Below the pieces are notes generated by a model. That model saw only the letters and a program-made list of their open reading frames with translations, did not search any database and was not told the origin of the DNA. From NCBI RefSeq assembly GCF_033110965.1, contig NZ_CP137003.1, forward strand, positions 1,488,001 to 1,552,000: 64,000 bases of DNA, written 5' to 3'. Positions 44,254 to 52,857 of this stretch are shown in pieces. The position numbers and the translations under genes are program-made. Position 1 is the stretch's first letter. Every line of letters begins with the position of its first letter. The stretch is from Raineyella sp. LH-20. Its GTDB lineage: Bacteria > Actinomycetota > Actinomycetes > Propionibacteriales > Propionibacteriaceae.

Positions 44254-44280
44254 GAAGGTGGTGCGGCCGAGTGGCCTGTG

Positions 44281-44317
44281 CCCCTCCACCTGGGCCAGGG
44301 CGTTCCGGGTGGAGGGG
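44281..44317 (-). terminator. Stem-loop downstream of the GH38 gene
   Basis: CCCCTCCACC (44281-44290) pairs with GGTGGAGGGG (44308-44317), 96 nt past the GH38 stop; no U-tract. Nothing else is evident in 44254-44412. Confidence 0.5.
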
Positions 44318-44412
44318 ACATACGGATGGACCACCGGGGCTTGGTCAAGGTCCGCGATCGGTCCCGTCGCGCGGATCTCCCCGAAACGGTCACGATGGCG
44401 CCGGTGAACCTG

Positions 44413-47019
44413 TCAGGCTGGGTCTGCGTGCGTCGACAGGTAGACCAGGGTGATGGCGCCGCAGGCGGGCACGGTCAGCTGTTCTTCTGCTTGGGTGCCG
44501 ACCTCCTCGTCGAGCCTGCTCATGTGTGCGATGTGGCCCTGGATTGTTGGTGTTTCCACCGTCACCGCGCTCCAGGTGGGGTTGAAGAAGCGCACGGCGT
44601 AGCCGCACCCCGACTCAGTCATCTTGACGGTGCTGAGCACGACGGAGGAGTCGAGCGTGAACAGTGAATAGCTGGGTGGGATCCGCTTACCGGTGGGGTT
44701 GAGCCGGAAGTCGTTGTACCTCTTGACCTGGAAGGTGCAGTCGTCGGTGTTCAGCAGGTGGGCGGCCTGGCTTGCCTGAAGAATGCCGTCCTCGCCGTCC
44801 ACGAAACCGACGGCGAGATCGAATTCCACGTGCTGTTTGAGTTGTCCGTCGGGCGATGGCACCTTGATGCCGGAGGCGCGGCCCGGTCGACGCGTCAGGT
44901 CATCCTTGCCGATCTCGCCGTAGGACCGGTAGAGGGTGACGTTGAGCTCGTTGTGGGCGTCGCCGGACGCTTCGTACTCGCGCAACCCCTTGGTGGCGAC
45001 GAAGGTGCCCATGGTGTCCTGCGTCAGCGCGCAGAAGCTGAGCATCGGGTAGATGGGGTCCGGTCGTTCGTGCCAGCCCAGTTCCTCGAAGCAGGAGGCC
45101 TCGGGGTGTTCCAGCTCGCGCCTGATGATGCCGAACTGGTTGTCGGCGATGGAATACTCAGGCTCCAGATCGGTGATGACCTTGAGACGGACCCGATGGT
45201 TCTCGGCATTGTTGTCGTGGCTGAGATGAAGGCGGGCGAAGCTTTCGGCATCCCGCAGCTCCACGGTTCCGGTGAAGACCGCTGCCACACTGAGGGCGCC
45301 ACTTGCTCGCTCGTCGAGGTCTGCCGGTACCTTCCTTTCGGCACGGAACGCGAGCCGCTGGACCCCTTCGACGGCTGTCACCCCCTGCGGCTGGAAGACG
45401 AAGTCCTGCAGTACGAGGTCGTTGGGCGGCGGTGAGTAGTCGTAGCTGTCTCCCTCGTCGCCCGATTCTTCAAGCGTGGCGAGGACTTCAGACCCGTCGC
45501 CGCGGGTCAGCCGGATCCCGTCGGCCGTCACGTCGGCAGCCAGCATGTCGTTCCCGATGCGGGCGCCGAGCGGTCTGCGCGTTTCCACCACCGCCGCCGC
45601 GCGGCCAGGCACGATGCGATAGGTGGTGTAGCCCAGGCCGTCGAACGTCGCGTTGAAGGAGATCACCACCCGGAACATCGGGATGTGCTGGTTCAGGTGG
45701 GCGATCTGCCGGTCGAGCTTCTGGGCGTCGTACGCCTCGACGTCGACCACCGAGTACGGCACCTCGTTGCCGTCGACGTCGAGAAGAGCGAAGTCGCGGG
45801 TGCCGACGAACAGTTCCTGCTCCACCAGACGAACCGCGGGTGACGCGACGGCGTTGAAGACCAGGAGCAGGTCCTCATCGTCGCTCTTGTCGATGCTGCT
45901 GGCCATCAGGCGCAGGGTCATGTTGGTGTGGGCGTCGATGACCTCGCGGGCCTTGACGAACCGGTGCTTGATATCGGCGTTGACACGGTCGCTGTTGCAG
46001 CAGCCCATGCTGTCGTGAGCGTGGCACTGAAGGATAGTCCTCCACGCTTGGGCGACCAGCGATGGCGAGTAGTCGAACCCGAGCAGGCTCGCCACCGACA
46101 GCAACGGCTCCAATCTGTTCGTGAGCCCGGCTTCGGCCGCCGCGTTCGCCATCTTGATGTCCATGCGGGTCGAGTAGATCGAGCGATGCACCCGCATGTA
46201 CTTGCCTTCGATGAACTCTCCCTCGTACACCTCGAGGCCATCGGCATCGGCGAACGTGTCGGCGATGTAGTCCTCGATCGTGCTGATGCGGTAGGAGTCG
46301 CCGCAGTTGGCCTTCTCCAGTCCGGCGAGCAGGGTCGGCAGATTCTTCTGGATCGGCATCTGGTCATGGCCGGCAGGCAGAAGGACATTGTCCGATGTCG
46401 AGTCGCACCCCAGGTGCGCCAGGATGTTCTGCATCCGTTCCTGAAGTACCTCGGGATCGGACTCGAGGTACTTGGCGACCTGATAGCCCATGGCGATGTT
46501 GGTGGCGTTGACCTGGCTGCCATCTGGGCTTCTCCACCGGAAGTTGACGTCCCGGGTGTGGCGTTCGGTCCTTCCACGCCAGAAGACGGCCGACTGGATG
46601 CCGAAGCCGTTCAACAGTTGCGGGATGCTCGCGCTCTGTCCGAACGAGTCCGGAATGTAGCCGGTTCTCATCGCCCCGCCGGCGCGTTCGGCGGTCTGCA
46701 GCCCATAGGTGAGGTTTCGGACCATCGACTCGGCCGAGACCACCTGGGAGTCGGTCTGCGTGAGCCAGGGCCCGAGCTTGAGCCGTCCCGCCGCGGCCAG
46801 CGCCCGGATGCGGTCGTGGTCCTGAGGTCGGGTCTTCAGGTAATCCTCGACCACGATGGCTTGGCCGTCGAGCACGAAGTAGCCGAAGTCCGGGTTGTCT
46901 TCCAGGTGGGTGAGGATTTCCTCCAGGTCGTGCATAAGCAGGGAGCGAGATTCTTCAATCGTGAAATACCACTCTCGATCCCAGTGGGTGTGGGGGACCA
47001 CGTAGACCTTGTTGCCCAT
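44413..47019 (-). CDS. GH38 alpha-mannosidase, mannosylglycerate hydrolase-like (MngB type)
   Basis: 868 residues, close to E. coli MngB in length. Zinc-site motif VPHTHWDREWY (H10, H12, D14), nucleophile D124 in YIPDSFGQSASIPQLL, and the later metal histidine region LQCHAHDSMGCCNSDRV are present. MngB-type enzymes cleave imported (6-phospho) mannosylglycerate to mannose 6-phosphate and glycerate. It has a GGGAGAA ribosome site and lies 14 bp after the EIIC gene in a fructose-type PTS operon, the same pairing as mngA-mngB. A general intracellular alpha-mannosidase is the alternative. Since the EIIC gene is broken by an IS, supply of substrate may currently be blocked. Confidence 0.87.
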   Translation of the reverse strand: MGNKVYVVPHTHWDREWYFTIEESRSLLMHDLEEILTHLEDNPDFGYFVLDGQAIVVEDYLKTRPQDHDRIRALAAAGRLKLGPWLTQTDSQVVSAESMVRNLTYGLQTAERAGGAMRTGYIPDSFGQSASIPQLLNGFGIQSAVFWRGRTERHTRDVNFRWRSPDGSQVNATNIAMGYQVAKYLESDPEVLQERMQNILAHLGCDSTSDNVLLPAGHDQMPIQKNLPTLLAGLEKANCGDSYRISTIEDYIADTFADADGLEVYEGEFIEGKYMRVHRSIYSTRMDIKMANAAAEAGLTNRLEPLLSVASLLGFDYSPSLVAQAWRTILQCHAHDSMGCCNSDRVNADIKHRFVKAREVIDAHTNMTLRLMASSIDKSDDEDLLLVFNAVASPAVRLVEQELFVGTRDFALLDVDGNEVPYSVVDVEAYDAQKLDRQIAHLNQHIPMFRVVISFNATFDGLGYTTYRIVPGRAAAVVETRRPLGARIGNDMLAADVTADGIRLTRGDGSEVLATLEESGDEGDSYDYSPPPNDLVLQDFVFQPQGVTAVEGVQRLAFRAERKVPADLDERASGALSVAAVFTGTVELRDAESFARLHLSHDNNAENHRVRLKVITDLEPEYSIADNQFGIIRRELEHPEASCFEELGWHERPDPIYPMLSFCALTQDTMGTFVATKGLREYEASGDAHNELNVTLYRSYGEIGKDDLTRRPGRASGIKVPSPDGQLKQHVEFDLAVGFVDGEDGILQASQAAHLLNTDDCTFQVKRYNDFRLNPTGKRIPPSYSLFTLDSSVVLSTVKMTESGCGYAVRFFNPTWSAVTVETPTIQGHIAHMSRLDEEVGTQAEEQLTVPACGAITLVYLSTHADPA

Positions 47020-48146
47020 GATGTGCTTCTCCCTCAGATGCGTTCGGCGTGGGTCAGGACACTTTCGGGCTCGACCTCCTCGACGGCCCGATCGGGTCCG
47101 TGCTTGCGAACCTTCATGCGCTTGGTGACCACGATCCCCACCGTGGTGATAAGCAGACCCGCGACCAGCGCGGCAATCCAGTTGAGTGGGTGCTGGGTGA
47201 TCGGGATGGTGATGACCGAACCGCCGGTCGACGGCAGTGACGAACCGCCGGTCAAGGAGATTGCAGCCGCGATCCCACCGCCGATCATGGACGGCGCGAT
47301 GATGCGGATTGGGTCACGCAAGGCGAAGGGGATCGCCCCCTCGGTGATGCCGAACATGCCGAGCAACCAGACGCCCTTGGCGGTGTCGCGTTCGTCGTCG
47401 GTGAACCCCTTCGCCGCGAAGATGGAGGACAGCGCCACCGCGATCGGCGGGATGCACTTGGCAGCGGCGAACGCCGCATACGGTGCACCGTTGCCCTCGG
47501 CGAGCGCGTAGACAGCGAACAGGTAGCCCGACTTGTTGATCGGGCCGCCCATGTCGGTGCAGGCCACTGCGCCCAGCACGAGGCCGAGCACGATCAGGCT
47601 GCCACCCTGGAGGCCCTTGAGGAACGCGGTCAGGGCGGTCGTGACGGCAGCGGCCGGTCCGCCGAGCAGGAACAGCATCAGCGCGCCAATCACGAACGAG
47701 CCGATCAACGGGTAGAAGACCAGGGTCACGATGCCGGCGAATGACTGCGGGTAGGGGATCTTCTTCAAGTACTTGATCAGATAGCCGGCGGCCAAGCCGG
47801 CGATCACACCCCCGATGAATCCCGAGCCAACCGGATATACGTGGGCGTTCACGGCCGCGACCAGGCCTTCCACCGTGGTGGCCTTGCCTGCCGAGATCGA
47901 GGCGGCGATCCCGACCGGCACTCCTTGGGCGGCGATTCCGCCGACCAGGCCCGGAATCAGCGCGGCCTTGTCGGCGATGCCGTACGCGATGTAGGCGGCC
48001 AGCATCGGCACGAGCAGGACCATCAAGGATGCCCCCAACAGCCTGATCTGGTCCTGCGGCGTGCCCGCCGTGTTCGCGCCCGCCGGCCCGTAGATCAGTG
48101 TGGTGATCGACTGCAGCAGACCGCCTGCGACGACCAAGGGAATGAT

Positions 48147-49580
48147 GGCTCTTCATAATCCGGGGTGTAGGTGGGGTCTGAATCCGCCGGCTTCGAGCAG
48201 GCAGCGGGCGATGTAGTTGGTGAGGTTGCGGAAGCCGAGGGCTGATCCTCGCAGGTGTTCCAGCCGACCATTGATGGCCTCGGTGGGGCCGTTGCTGGTG
48301 CCCGGGCGCTCGAAGTAGGCCAGGACGTCGGCGGCGCGCTTCTTCATCGTGCGGCCGAGGGTGATGATCTCGATCAGCGAACCGGGGACGCCGCTGCTGA
48401 TGGCCTCGATCACGGCCTGCATACGGGTGCGGCCCTGGCCGGGGTCGGGGTCGCGGTAGGCCGCGATCATCCGCTGGTAGATGGCCCAGGTGGCCTCGAC
48501 CTCGACGTGCTCATCGCCGGCGAACAGGGCCTGGATGCGTGTCTTCTGTTTGTCGGTGAGCAGGTCGATGCCGGTGTGCAGGGTCCGTCGGGCCGAGTAG
48601 AGCGGGTCGCCGGCCCGGCCGCGGTGACCGTGGAGGGCCTGCTGGACCCGGCGCCGGCAGGTATCGAGAGCCTCGGCGGCCAGGCGGACCACGTGGAAGG
48701 GATCCATCACGGCGATCGCGTCGGGCAGTTCCTCGCTGGTGGCGGTCTTGAACCCGCTGAAGCCGTCCATAGCGACAACCTCCACCCGGTCGCGCCAGTC
48801 CTGGTCCTGTTCGGCGAGCCAGGCCTTGAACGCCTGCTTGGAGCGGCCCTCGACCATGTCGAGCAGGCGAGCGGGACCAGTTCCGTCGCGGACCGGGGTG
48901 AGGTCGATGATCACGGTGACGTACTTGTCGCCGCGACGGGTGTGGCGCCACACGTGCTCATCGACCCCGATCGCCCGCACCCCGTCGAGGCGGGCCGGAT
49001 CGGCGATCAGGACACGGCGTCCTTCGGCCAGGACCGCGGTATTCGCGGTGTTCCACGAGACCCTCAGTCCTTCGGCGACCCGTGCCATGGACAGGTGTTG
49101 GCAGACGATCCCGACCAGGGCCCACCGCAGTCCTGCACGGGAGATCTTGGCCCGCGGCTGGGCCGCCTTGGTGGTGTCCTGGCGCCACACGTGGCCACAC
49201 TCGGTGCAGCGGTAGCGCCGAACGGTGACCAGCAGCGTGGTGGGGCGCCACCCGAACGGCTCGTGCGCCAACCGCCGCAGGACCGTATCGCGCGCCACGC
49301 CCTGACAGCCGCACCGCCCACACCAGTCGTCGGGCTCGACGACCCGGCAGGCCAGAACCGTGTGGTCGGACTTCAGGAGCTGGGCGGTGACTTCCAGGCC
49401 GAGGTCGTTCAGGCGAGTGAAGGTGGTCAGGTCGGGGCATGTGAAGGTAGCGTCAGGCACGTCGAGGTCTTCTGGATGGGCTGTGTGAGAACTCCCATCT
49501 TCGGAAGGCCTCGACCCCTCTCCGGCCCCGACGCGCCGCCCAGCCTCAAGCAGCCCCTACACCCTCAACTGCGAAGAGCC
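48147..49580 (-). mobile_element. ISL3-family insertion sequence in the EIIC gene
   Basis: 1434 bp with GGCTCTTC at both termini in inverted orientation, longer imperfect terminal repeats sharing GGGTGTAGG, and perfect 8-bp target duplications GGAATGAT at 48139-48146 and 49581-49588. It carries one intact transposase gene. The clean duplication indicates a recent insertion. Confidence 0.95.
48153..49460 (-). CDS. ISL3-family transposase
   Basis: 435 residues. The N-terminal zinc-finger domain (WCGRCGCQGVARDTVLRRLAH, then YRCTECGHVWRQD) is followed by a helix-turn-helix-like stretch and the DDE_Tnp_ISL3 domain. Aspartates lie in AIGVDEHVWRHTRRGDKYVT and VVAMDGFSGFKTA / VMDPFHVVRLA, and the late glutamate in SNGPTEAINGRLEHLRGSALGFRN. 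The stop codon lies only 6 bp from the end of the element, inside the terminal repeat. Intact frame, so probably active. Confidence 0.95.
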   Translation of the reverse strand: MPDATFTCPDLTTFTRLNDLGLEVTAQLLKSDHTVLACRVVEPDDWCGRCGCQGVARDTVLRRLAHEPFGWRPTTLLVTVRRYRCTECGHVWRQDTTKAAQPRAKISRAGLRWALVGIVCQHLSMARVAEGLRVSWNTANTAVLAEGRRVLIADPARLDGVRAIGVDEHVWRHTRRGDKYVTVIIDLTPVRDGTGPARLLDMVEGRSKQAFKAWLAEQDQDWRDRVEVVAMDGFSGFKTATSEELPDAIAVMDPFHVVRLAAEALDTCRRRVQQALHGHRGRAGDPLYSARRTLHTGIDLLTDKQKTRIQALFAGDEHVEVEATWAIYQRMIAAYRDPDPGQGRTRMQAVIEAISSGVPGSLIEIITLGRTMKKRAADVLAYFERPGTSNGPTEAINGRLEHLRGSALGFRNLTNYIARCLLEAGGFRPHLHPGL

Positions 49581-49669
49581 GGAATGATGTACGAGACCCC
49601 GGTCAAGATCCCCTTGTACATCTCGTGCCAGACGGTCTGCTTTTTCTTGCGCTCAATCTTGGCCATGGT

Positions 49670-49978
49670 TCACTTCACCGCCTCGACGACTTCGTCGATC
49701 ACGCGAACCGACTTCTTGATGGCTTCCGACAGCGAGCATTCCAAGGTGGGTACGGGCTCGAACCGTTCAGCGCCGGCGATGCTGACATCGGACGCGATGA
49801 TCACGGCGTCAGCGCGGGCGATGTCCTGGGCGGTGATTTCGTTCTCTCTGCCGGTGCACCCCTGGGTTTCCACCTTGATCTCGATGCCACGTTTCGCCGC
49901 GGCCTTGATGAGGTTTTCGCGCGCCATGTAGGTGTGCGCAACACCAGTTGGACATGAGGTTACTGCGACGATGAACAT
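49670..49978 (-). CDS. PTS EIIB component, fructose family
   Basis: 102 residues from the ATG at 49978 (AGGAG upstream, 1 bp after the EIIA stop). The phosphorylated cysteine is C9 in AVTSCPTGVAHTYMA, the fructose/mannosylglycerate EIIB signature. FIVAVTSCPTG at the very N-terminus and the following helix ENLIKAAAKRG are as expected. It takes phosphate from EIIA and passes it to the sugar carried by EIIC. The longer frame to 50077 lies inside the EIIA gene and was rejected. Confidence 0.92.
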   Translation of the reverse strand: MFIVAVTSCPTGVAHTYMARENLIKAAAKRGIEIKVETQGCTGRENEITAQDIARADAVIIASDVSIAGAERFEPVPTLECSLSEAIKKSVRVIDEVVEAVK

Positions 49979-49979
49979 G

Positions 49980-50438
49980 TTATGCTCCTCGGGTTTGAAG
50001 GGCCGATCGGATGTCGGCTTCGGTTGTGGCATTGACCAGAGCGGTTCGGAAGCCGTCGTCCATGAGCGCAGCAGCAAAGGTCGACAGCATCTTCAGGTGG
50101 GTGGTTCCGGCTTCGCGCGCAGGAACGGCCAGCATCACGACCAGATTCGTGGTCTCGTCATCATCGGCGTCCCACAGGAACGGATCCGACAGCGTGGCGA
50201 CCGCATAGGCGGCTGTCGAAACGACCTCGGACTTCCCATGCGGAATCGCCAAGCCCCGACCGACTCCGGTCGAGAACGACAGCTCGCGCGCCTGCAGATC
50301 CGCTATGAACCGTTCGAGATCGGTGACCTTCCCCGCCTCGACGAACAGGGCGGCCATGGAGCGGAGGATCTCGGTCTTCGTTCGGCCGGGCAACCTGATC
50401 CGGACCAGCCGGGAATCGTACAAGTCAGTGAGTTTCAT
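49980..50438 (-). CDS. PTS EIIA component, fructose/mannitol family (type 2)
   Basis: 152 residues with active-site H67 in RGLAIPHGKSE, plus the family segment VVMLAVPAREAGTTHLKMLSTFAAAL. It accepts phosphate from HPr. First gene of the operon EIIA-EIIB-EIIC-GH38, with GGAGG before the ATG. Its promoter region contains a 33-bp palindrome next to a divergent LacI gene. In E. coli the corresponding EIIA, B and C domains are fused in MngA; here they are separate. Confidence 0.93.
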   Translation of the reverse strand: MKLTDLYDSRLVRIRLPGRTKTEILRSMAALFVEAGKVTDLERFIADLQARELSFSTGVGRGLAIPHGKSEVVSTAAYAVATLSDPFLWDADDDETTNLVVMLAVPAREAGTTHLKMLSTFAAALMDDGFRTALVNATTEADIRSALQTRGA

Positions 50439-50535
50439 GCGTCTGACCTCCTTTGGCTAGAACGCACTGGCACAGTCCTCCCGACAGGCGTCCCAGGCAT
50501 GGTTTCGGAACTGCGGCCGGCGATAGGGTGCTGTG

Positions 50536-50568
50536 CTACGTCAACGTTGACCGTCAACGTTGACGTAG
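50536..50568. promoter_or_regulatory. Predicted LacI-family operator (33-bp perfect palindrome)
   Basis: Two identical 12-bp palindromes GTCAACGTTGAC (50540-50551 and 50553-50564) flanked by CTAC and GTAG form one perfect 33-bp dyad centred on C50552. A TCAACGTTGA core with central CG is the form LacI-family proteins bind. It lies between the divergent EIIA and lacI-type genes. Confidence 0.75.
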
Positions 50569-50585
50569 GATAGTGGATCATGGGC

Positions 50586-50599
50586 TGTAAGCGCTGTCA
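50586..50599. promoter_or_regulatory. cre-like 14-mer
   Basis: TGTAAGCGCTGTCA fits the general cre/LacI operator pattern TGWAANCGNTNWCA in every position. It may be a second site for the local regulator or for a global LacI-family protein. Confidence 0.45.
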
Positions 50600-50718
50600 A
50601 GATGCCGTCGAAGTGACGTAGACGACGCGGCGCAGTGCGTCCATTGGTTGAGTCCGGTCCGTCGCCGACAGATGATGGGCCGCGTGGGGCGACGACAGCC
50701 GCCAGGGAGGATCTGAGC

Positions 50719-51771
50719 GTGGACAGCCACCAGGTTCCGGCCCGGCCGACGATGCGAGACATCGCCGACCAGGTCGGCTTGAGTATCAAGAGCGTGTCCC
50801 GGGTGCTCAATGGCGATCCGGGGGTGTCTGAAGCGAGGGCCGAAGAGGTGCGGGCGGTGGCCCGTGAGCTGGGGTTTCGCCGTAACGACCTGGCCCGCGG
50901 TCTGCGTCTGCACGTTGGCACCGAGACCATCGGTGTGGTGATTCGGCAGGCCTCCACCCGGTTCTACGACAGTTTGATCCGCGGCATCGATGAGGTGGCC
51001 GATCGCCACGGCGCGCTGGTGCTGACGGCGACAACGCCGGGTGTCGAACGCGAGCGGTCAGCGGTGCTCGCACTGTCCTCTCGGCGGGTTGACGGGCTGA
51101 TCATCGTGCCTTCGAGCAGCGATCAGTCGTATCTGCGCGCCGAGGAAGCCACCGGGATGCCGATGGTCTTCGTCGACAGGCCGGCCAAGGGCATCAGCGC
51201 CGACACGGTGCTTGCCGACAACGCTTCCGGTGGCTACGCCGCCACCAAGCACTTGATCGCTCACGGGCATCGGCGCATCGGCGTGATCGGACCCGACCAC
51301 TCGGCATTCGCGCCGAAGGAACGGGTACGTGGCTACCGTGACGCGTTGAAAGGGACGGCGCCGCTCGACGAGAACCTCATGCGTCTCGACGCCAAGGGCC
51401 AAGCGGGAGCCCGGCAAGCATGTGACCAACTGTTGGCGCTGCCGGACCCGCCGACCGCCCTGTTTGCGCTCAACAATGTCTGCACCATCGGAGTCGTCCG
51501 TGCCCTGCAAGCCGCGGGGCTGTCCCATCAGATCGCACTCGTCGGATTCGACGACTTCGACACCGCGGACCTGCTGAGCCCTCCGGTGAGTGTGATCACG
51601 CAAGAGGTGGAGGAGATGGGCCGAACGGCCGCAGAAATGGTGTTCGCGCGCATCAGCGGGGAACCGGCAGCCTCGGGCCCAACACGAACAATCCTGCCGA
51701 CCCAGCTGATCATCCGCGGGTCGGGCGAGATCGAGCCTGGCGGGGTGACGGGGCGACGGCACAGCGCTTGA
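50719..51771 (+). CDS. LacI-family transcriptional repressor of the PTS/GH38 operon
   Basis: 350 residues from the GTG at 50719, with GGAGG nine bases upstream; an in-frame start at 50635 adds residues unlike the family. The N-terminal LacI helix-turn-helix reads TMRDIADQVGLSIKSVSRVL with the hinge-helix ELGFRRNDLARGLR. A periplasmic-binding-protein-like sensor domain follows (TIGVVIRQAS, DGLIIVPSSS, LVGFDDFDTADLLSPPVSVI). Divergent from the EIIA gene, across a palindrome of LacI type, it is the likely local repressor. E. coli uses a GntR protein (MngR) for the same job, so the regulator type differs. Confidence 0.9.
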   Translation: MDSHQVPARPTMRDIADQVGLSIKSVSRVLNGDPGVSEARAEEVRAVARELGFRRNDLARGLRLHVGTETIGVVIRQASTRFYDSLIRGIDEVADRHGALVLTATTPGVERERSAVLALSSRRVDGLIIVPSSSDQSYLRAEEATGMPMVFVDRPAKGISADTVLADNASGGYAATKHLIAHGHRRIGVIGPDHSAFAPKERVRGYRDALKGTAPLDENLMRLDAKGQAGARQACDQLLALPDPPTALFALNNVCTIGVVRALQAAGLSHQIALVGFDDFDTADLLSPPVSVITQEVEEMGRTAAEMVFARISGEPAASGPTRTILPTQLIIRGSGEIEPGGVTGRRHSA

Positions 51772-51846
51772 AGTGGCACCTACGACTTGCACACGTGCGA
51801 CTTGCACACGTGCTCTGGGCGACGCGGCAGAGCAACGGTCAGACAG

Positions 51847-52857
51847 TCAATCGACCCCCCGATCGGATCGAGGGGTGGTGTCAGGATTCTTGATCGGCGC
51901 TCCTTCGGGCCCCGCCGGCGCCTCGAAACCCGCCGGCGCCCCGAACGCCGCCCGCCGGGTCACCCGGGCGAAGGCCCGCAGCAGCCCACGCCCGAAGGCC
52001 AGCACCAGGACCGCGGTCACCACGCCGCGCGGCAGGTCCCAGCCGAGCGACGTGGTCAGCCAGAACGCCGCATAGCGACTCACATTCGTCGCCAGCGGAT
52101 CCCCGGCGACGTACGACAGGCCGGTGCCGTTGGTGGTGAACGGCCAGAACCACAGGTTCATCACCAGGCCGTACGCGAGGCCGGCGACCAGCCCGTAACC
52201 GGCCAGCAGCGCCAGCCGCACTGCGCCGATGGTGCCGCTGTGCTCGATGACGCCGTTGTGCCCGCCGGTGCCGCTCCCGACCGTGCCATGCCGTCCTCCT
52301 CCGGCGCCCGGCAGCAGACCGGCGAAGGCCCCCACCCAGCCCGCCGCGAACATCTGGAACGGCAGCCACGGCCCCACGCCGGCGGTGATCAGGCCGCCGG
52401 CGACGATGGCGAGTGCGCCGAGGACGAACCCGAATCCCGGTCCGAACGCGTAACCGGCGAGGACCAGCAGGAAGAAGCTCGGTTCCAGCCCCGCCACACC
52501 GGGCGAAATGGCCCGCAGTCCGGCGCCGACCGCGGTGAGCATGCCGAGCAGGGCGACGACCTTCGCATCCATCCCGCCCTCGGACAGCTGGGCCAGCACC
52601 ACCCCCGCCAGCAGCGGCAGCACCAGCACGAACAGCCACGGCGCGTCCTGGGTGTGGCTCACCGCGCTCGCCCCGCCGGCCTGGACGACCGGCGTGAGGA
52701 ACGGCCAGGCGAAGCCGAGCAGCCCGACCAGCGACGCGGCGACCAGCACCGCGACCGACCGGCGGCCGAGCGCCACCAGCGGACGCCGGGCCCCGCCCCG
52801 TCGAGCTTCGCCCGGGCGGGCCCCGCCCTGTCGAGCGTTGCCCTGGCCCCCGGTCAT
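51847..52857 (-). CDS. ECF transporter substrate-binding (S) component
   Basis: 336 residues from the ATG at 52857, overlapping the ATPase stop. About six or seven membrane helices, with GGMDAKVVALLGMLTAVGAG, PSFFLLVLAGYAFGPGFGFVLGAL and GWVGAFAGLLPG typical of actinobacterial ECF S components. The segment between helices near residue 190 (GAGGGRHGTVGSGTGGHNG) and both termini are glycine/proline-rich. The cobalamin riboswitch at the head of the operon makes cobalamin, a cobinamide-like precursor or cobalt the likely substrate. Confidence 0.8.
   Translation of the reverse strand: MTGGQGNARQGGARPGEARRGGARRPLVALGRRSVAVLVAASLVGLLGFAWPFLTPVVQAGGASAVSHTQDAPWLFVLVLPLLAGVVLAQLSEGGMDAKVVALLGMLTAVGAGLRAISPGVAGLEPSFFLLVLAGYAFGPGFGFVLGALAIVAGGLITAGVGPWLPFQMFAAGWVGAFAGLLPGAGGGRHGTVGSGTGGHNGVIEHSGTIGAVRLALLAGYGLVAGLAYGLVMNLWFWPFTTNGTGLSYVAGDPLATNVSRYAAFWLTTSLGWDLPRGVVTAVLVLAFGRGLLRAFARVTRRAAFGAPAGFEAPAGPEGAPIKNPDTTPRSDRGVD

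Larger units (their letters stand above)
47034..49666 (-). pseudogene. Fructose-family PTS EIIC gene split by an ISL3 element
   Basis: The start codon is at 49666, and the first 26 codons (MAKIERKKKQTVWHEMYKGI onward, ending GVSY) run to 49589. They are interrupted after the duplicated octamer by the insertion at 48147-49580. The reading frame resumes at 48146 with IIPLVVAGGLLQS and continues 370 codons to 47034. Joined across one copy of the octamer, the frame is unbroken and encodes 396 residues with about nine or ten membrane helices, normal for a fructose/mannosylglycerate EIIC. As it stands the N-terminal part ends at a stop shortly inside the IS. The downstream part has only a TTG as possible start and would lack the first helix. 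Confidence 0.92.

Noticed and set aside
42600-44270. Target-site duplication for the IS1634-type element
   Set aside because: Bases flanking the two inverted repeats (AGAA left, GAAG right) share at most GAA, which is not convincing.
44413-47019. Recent frameshift or decay in the GH38 gene after the EIIC insertion
   Set aside because: The frame is open over 868 codons with all active-site motifs, so no decay is visible.
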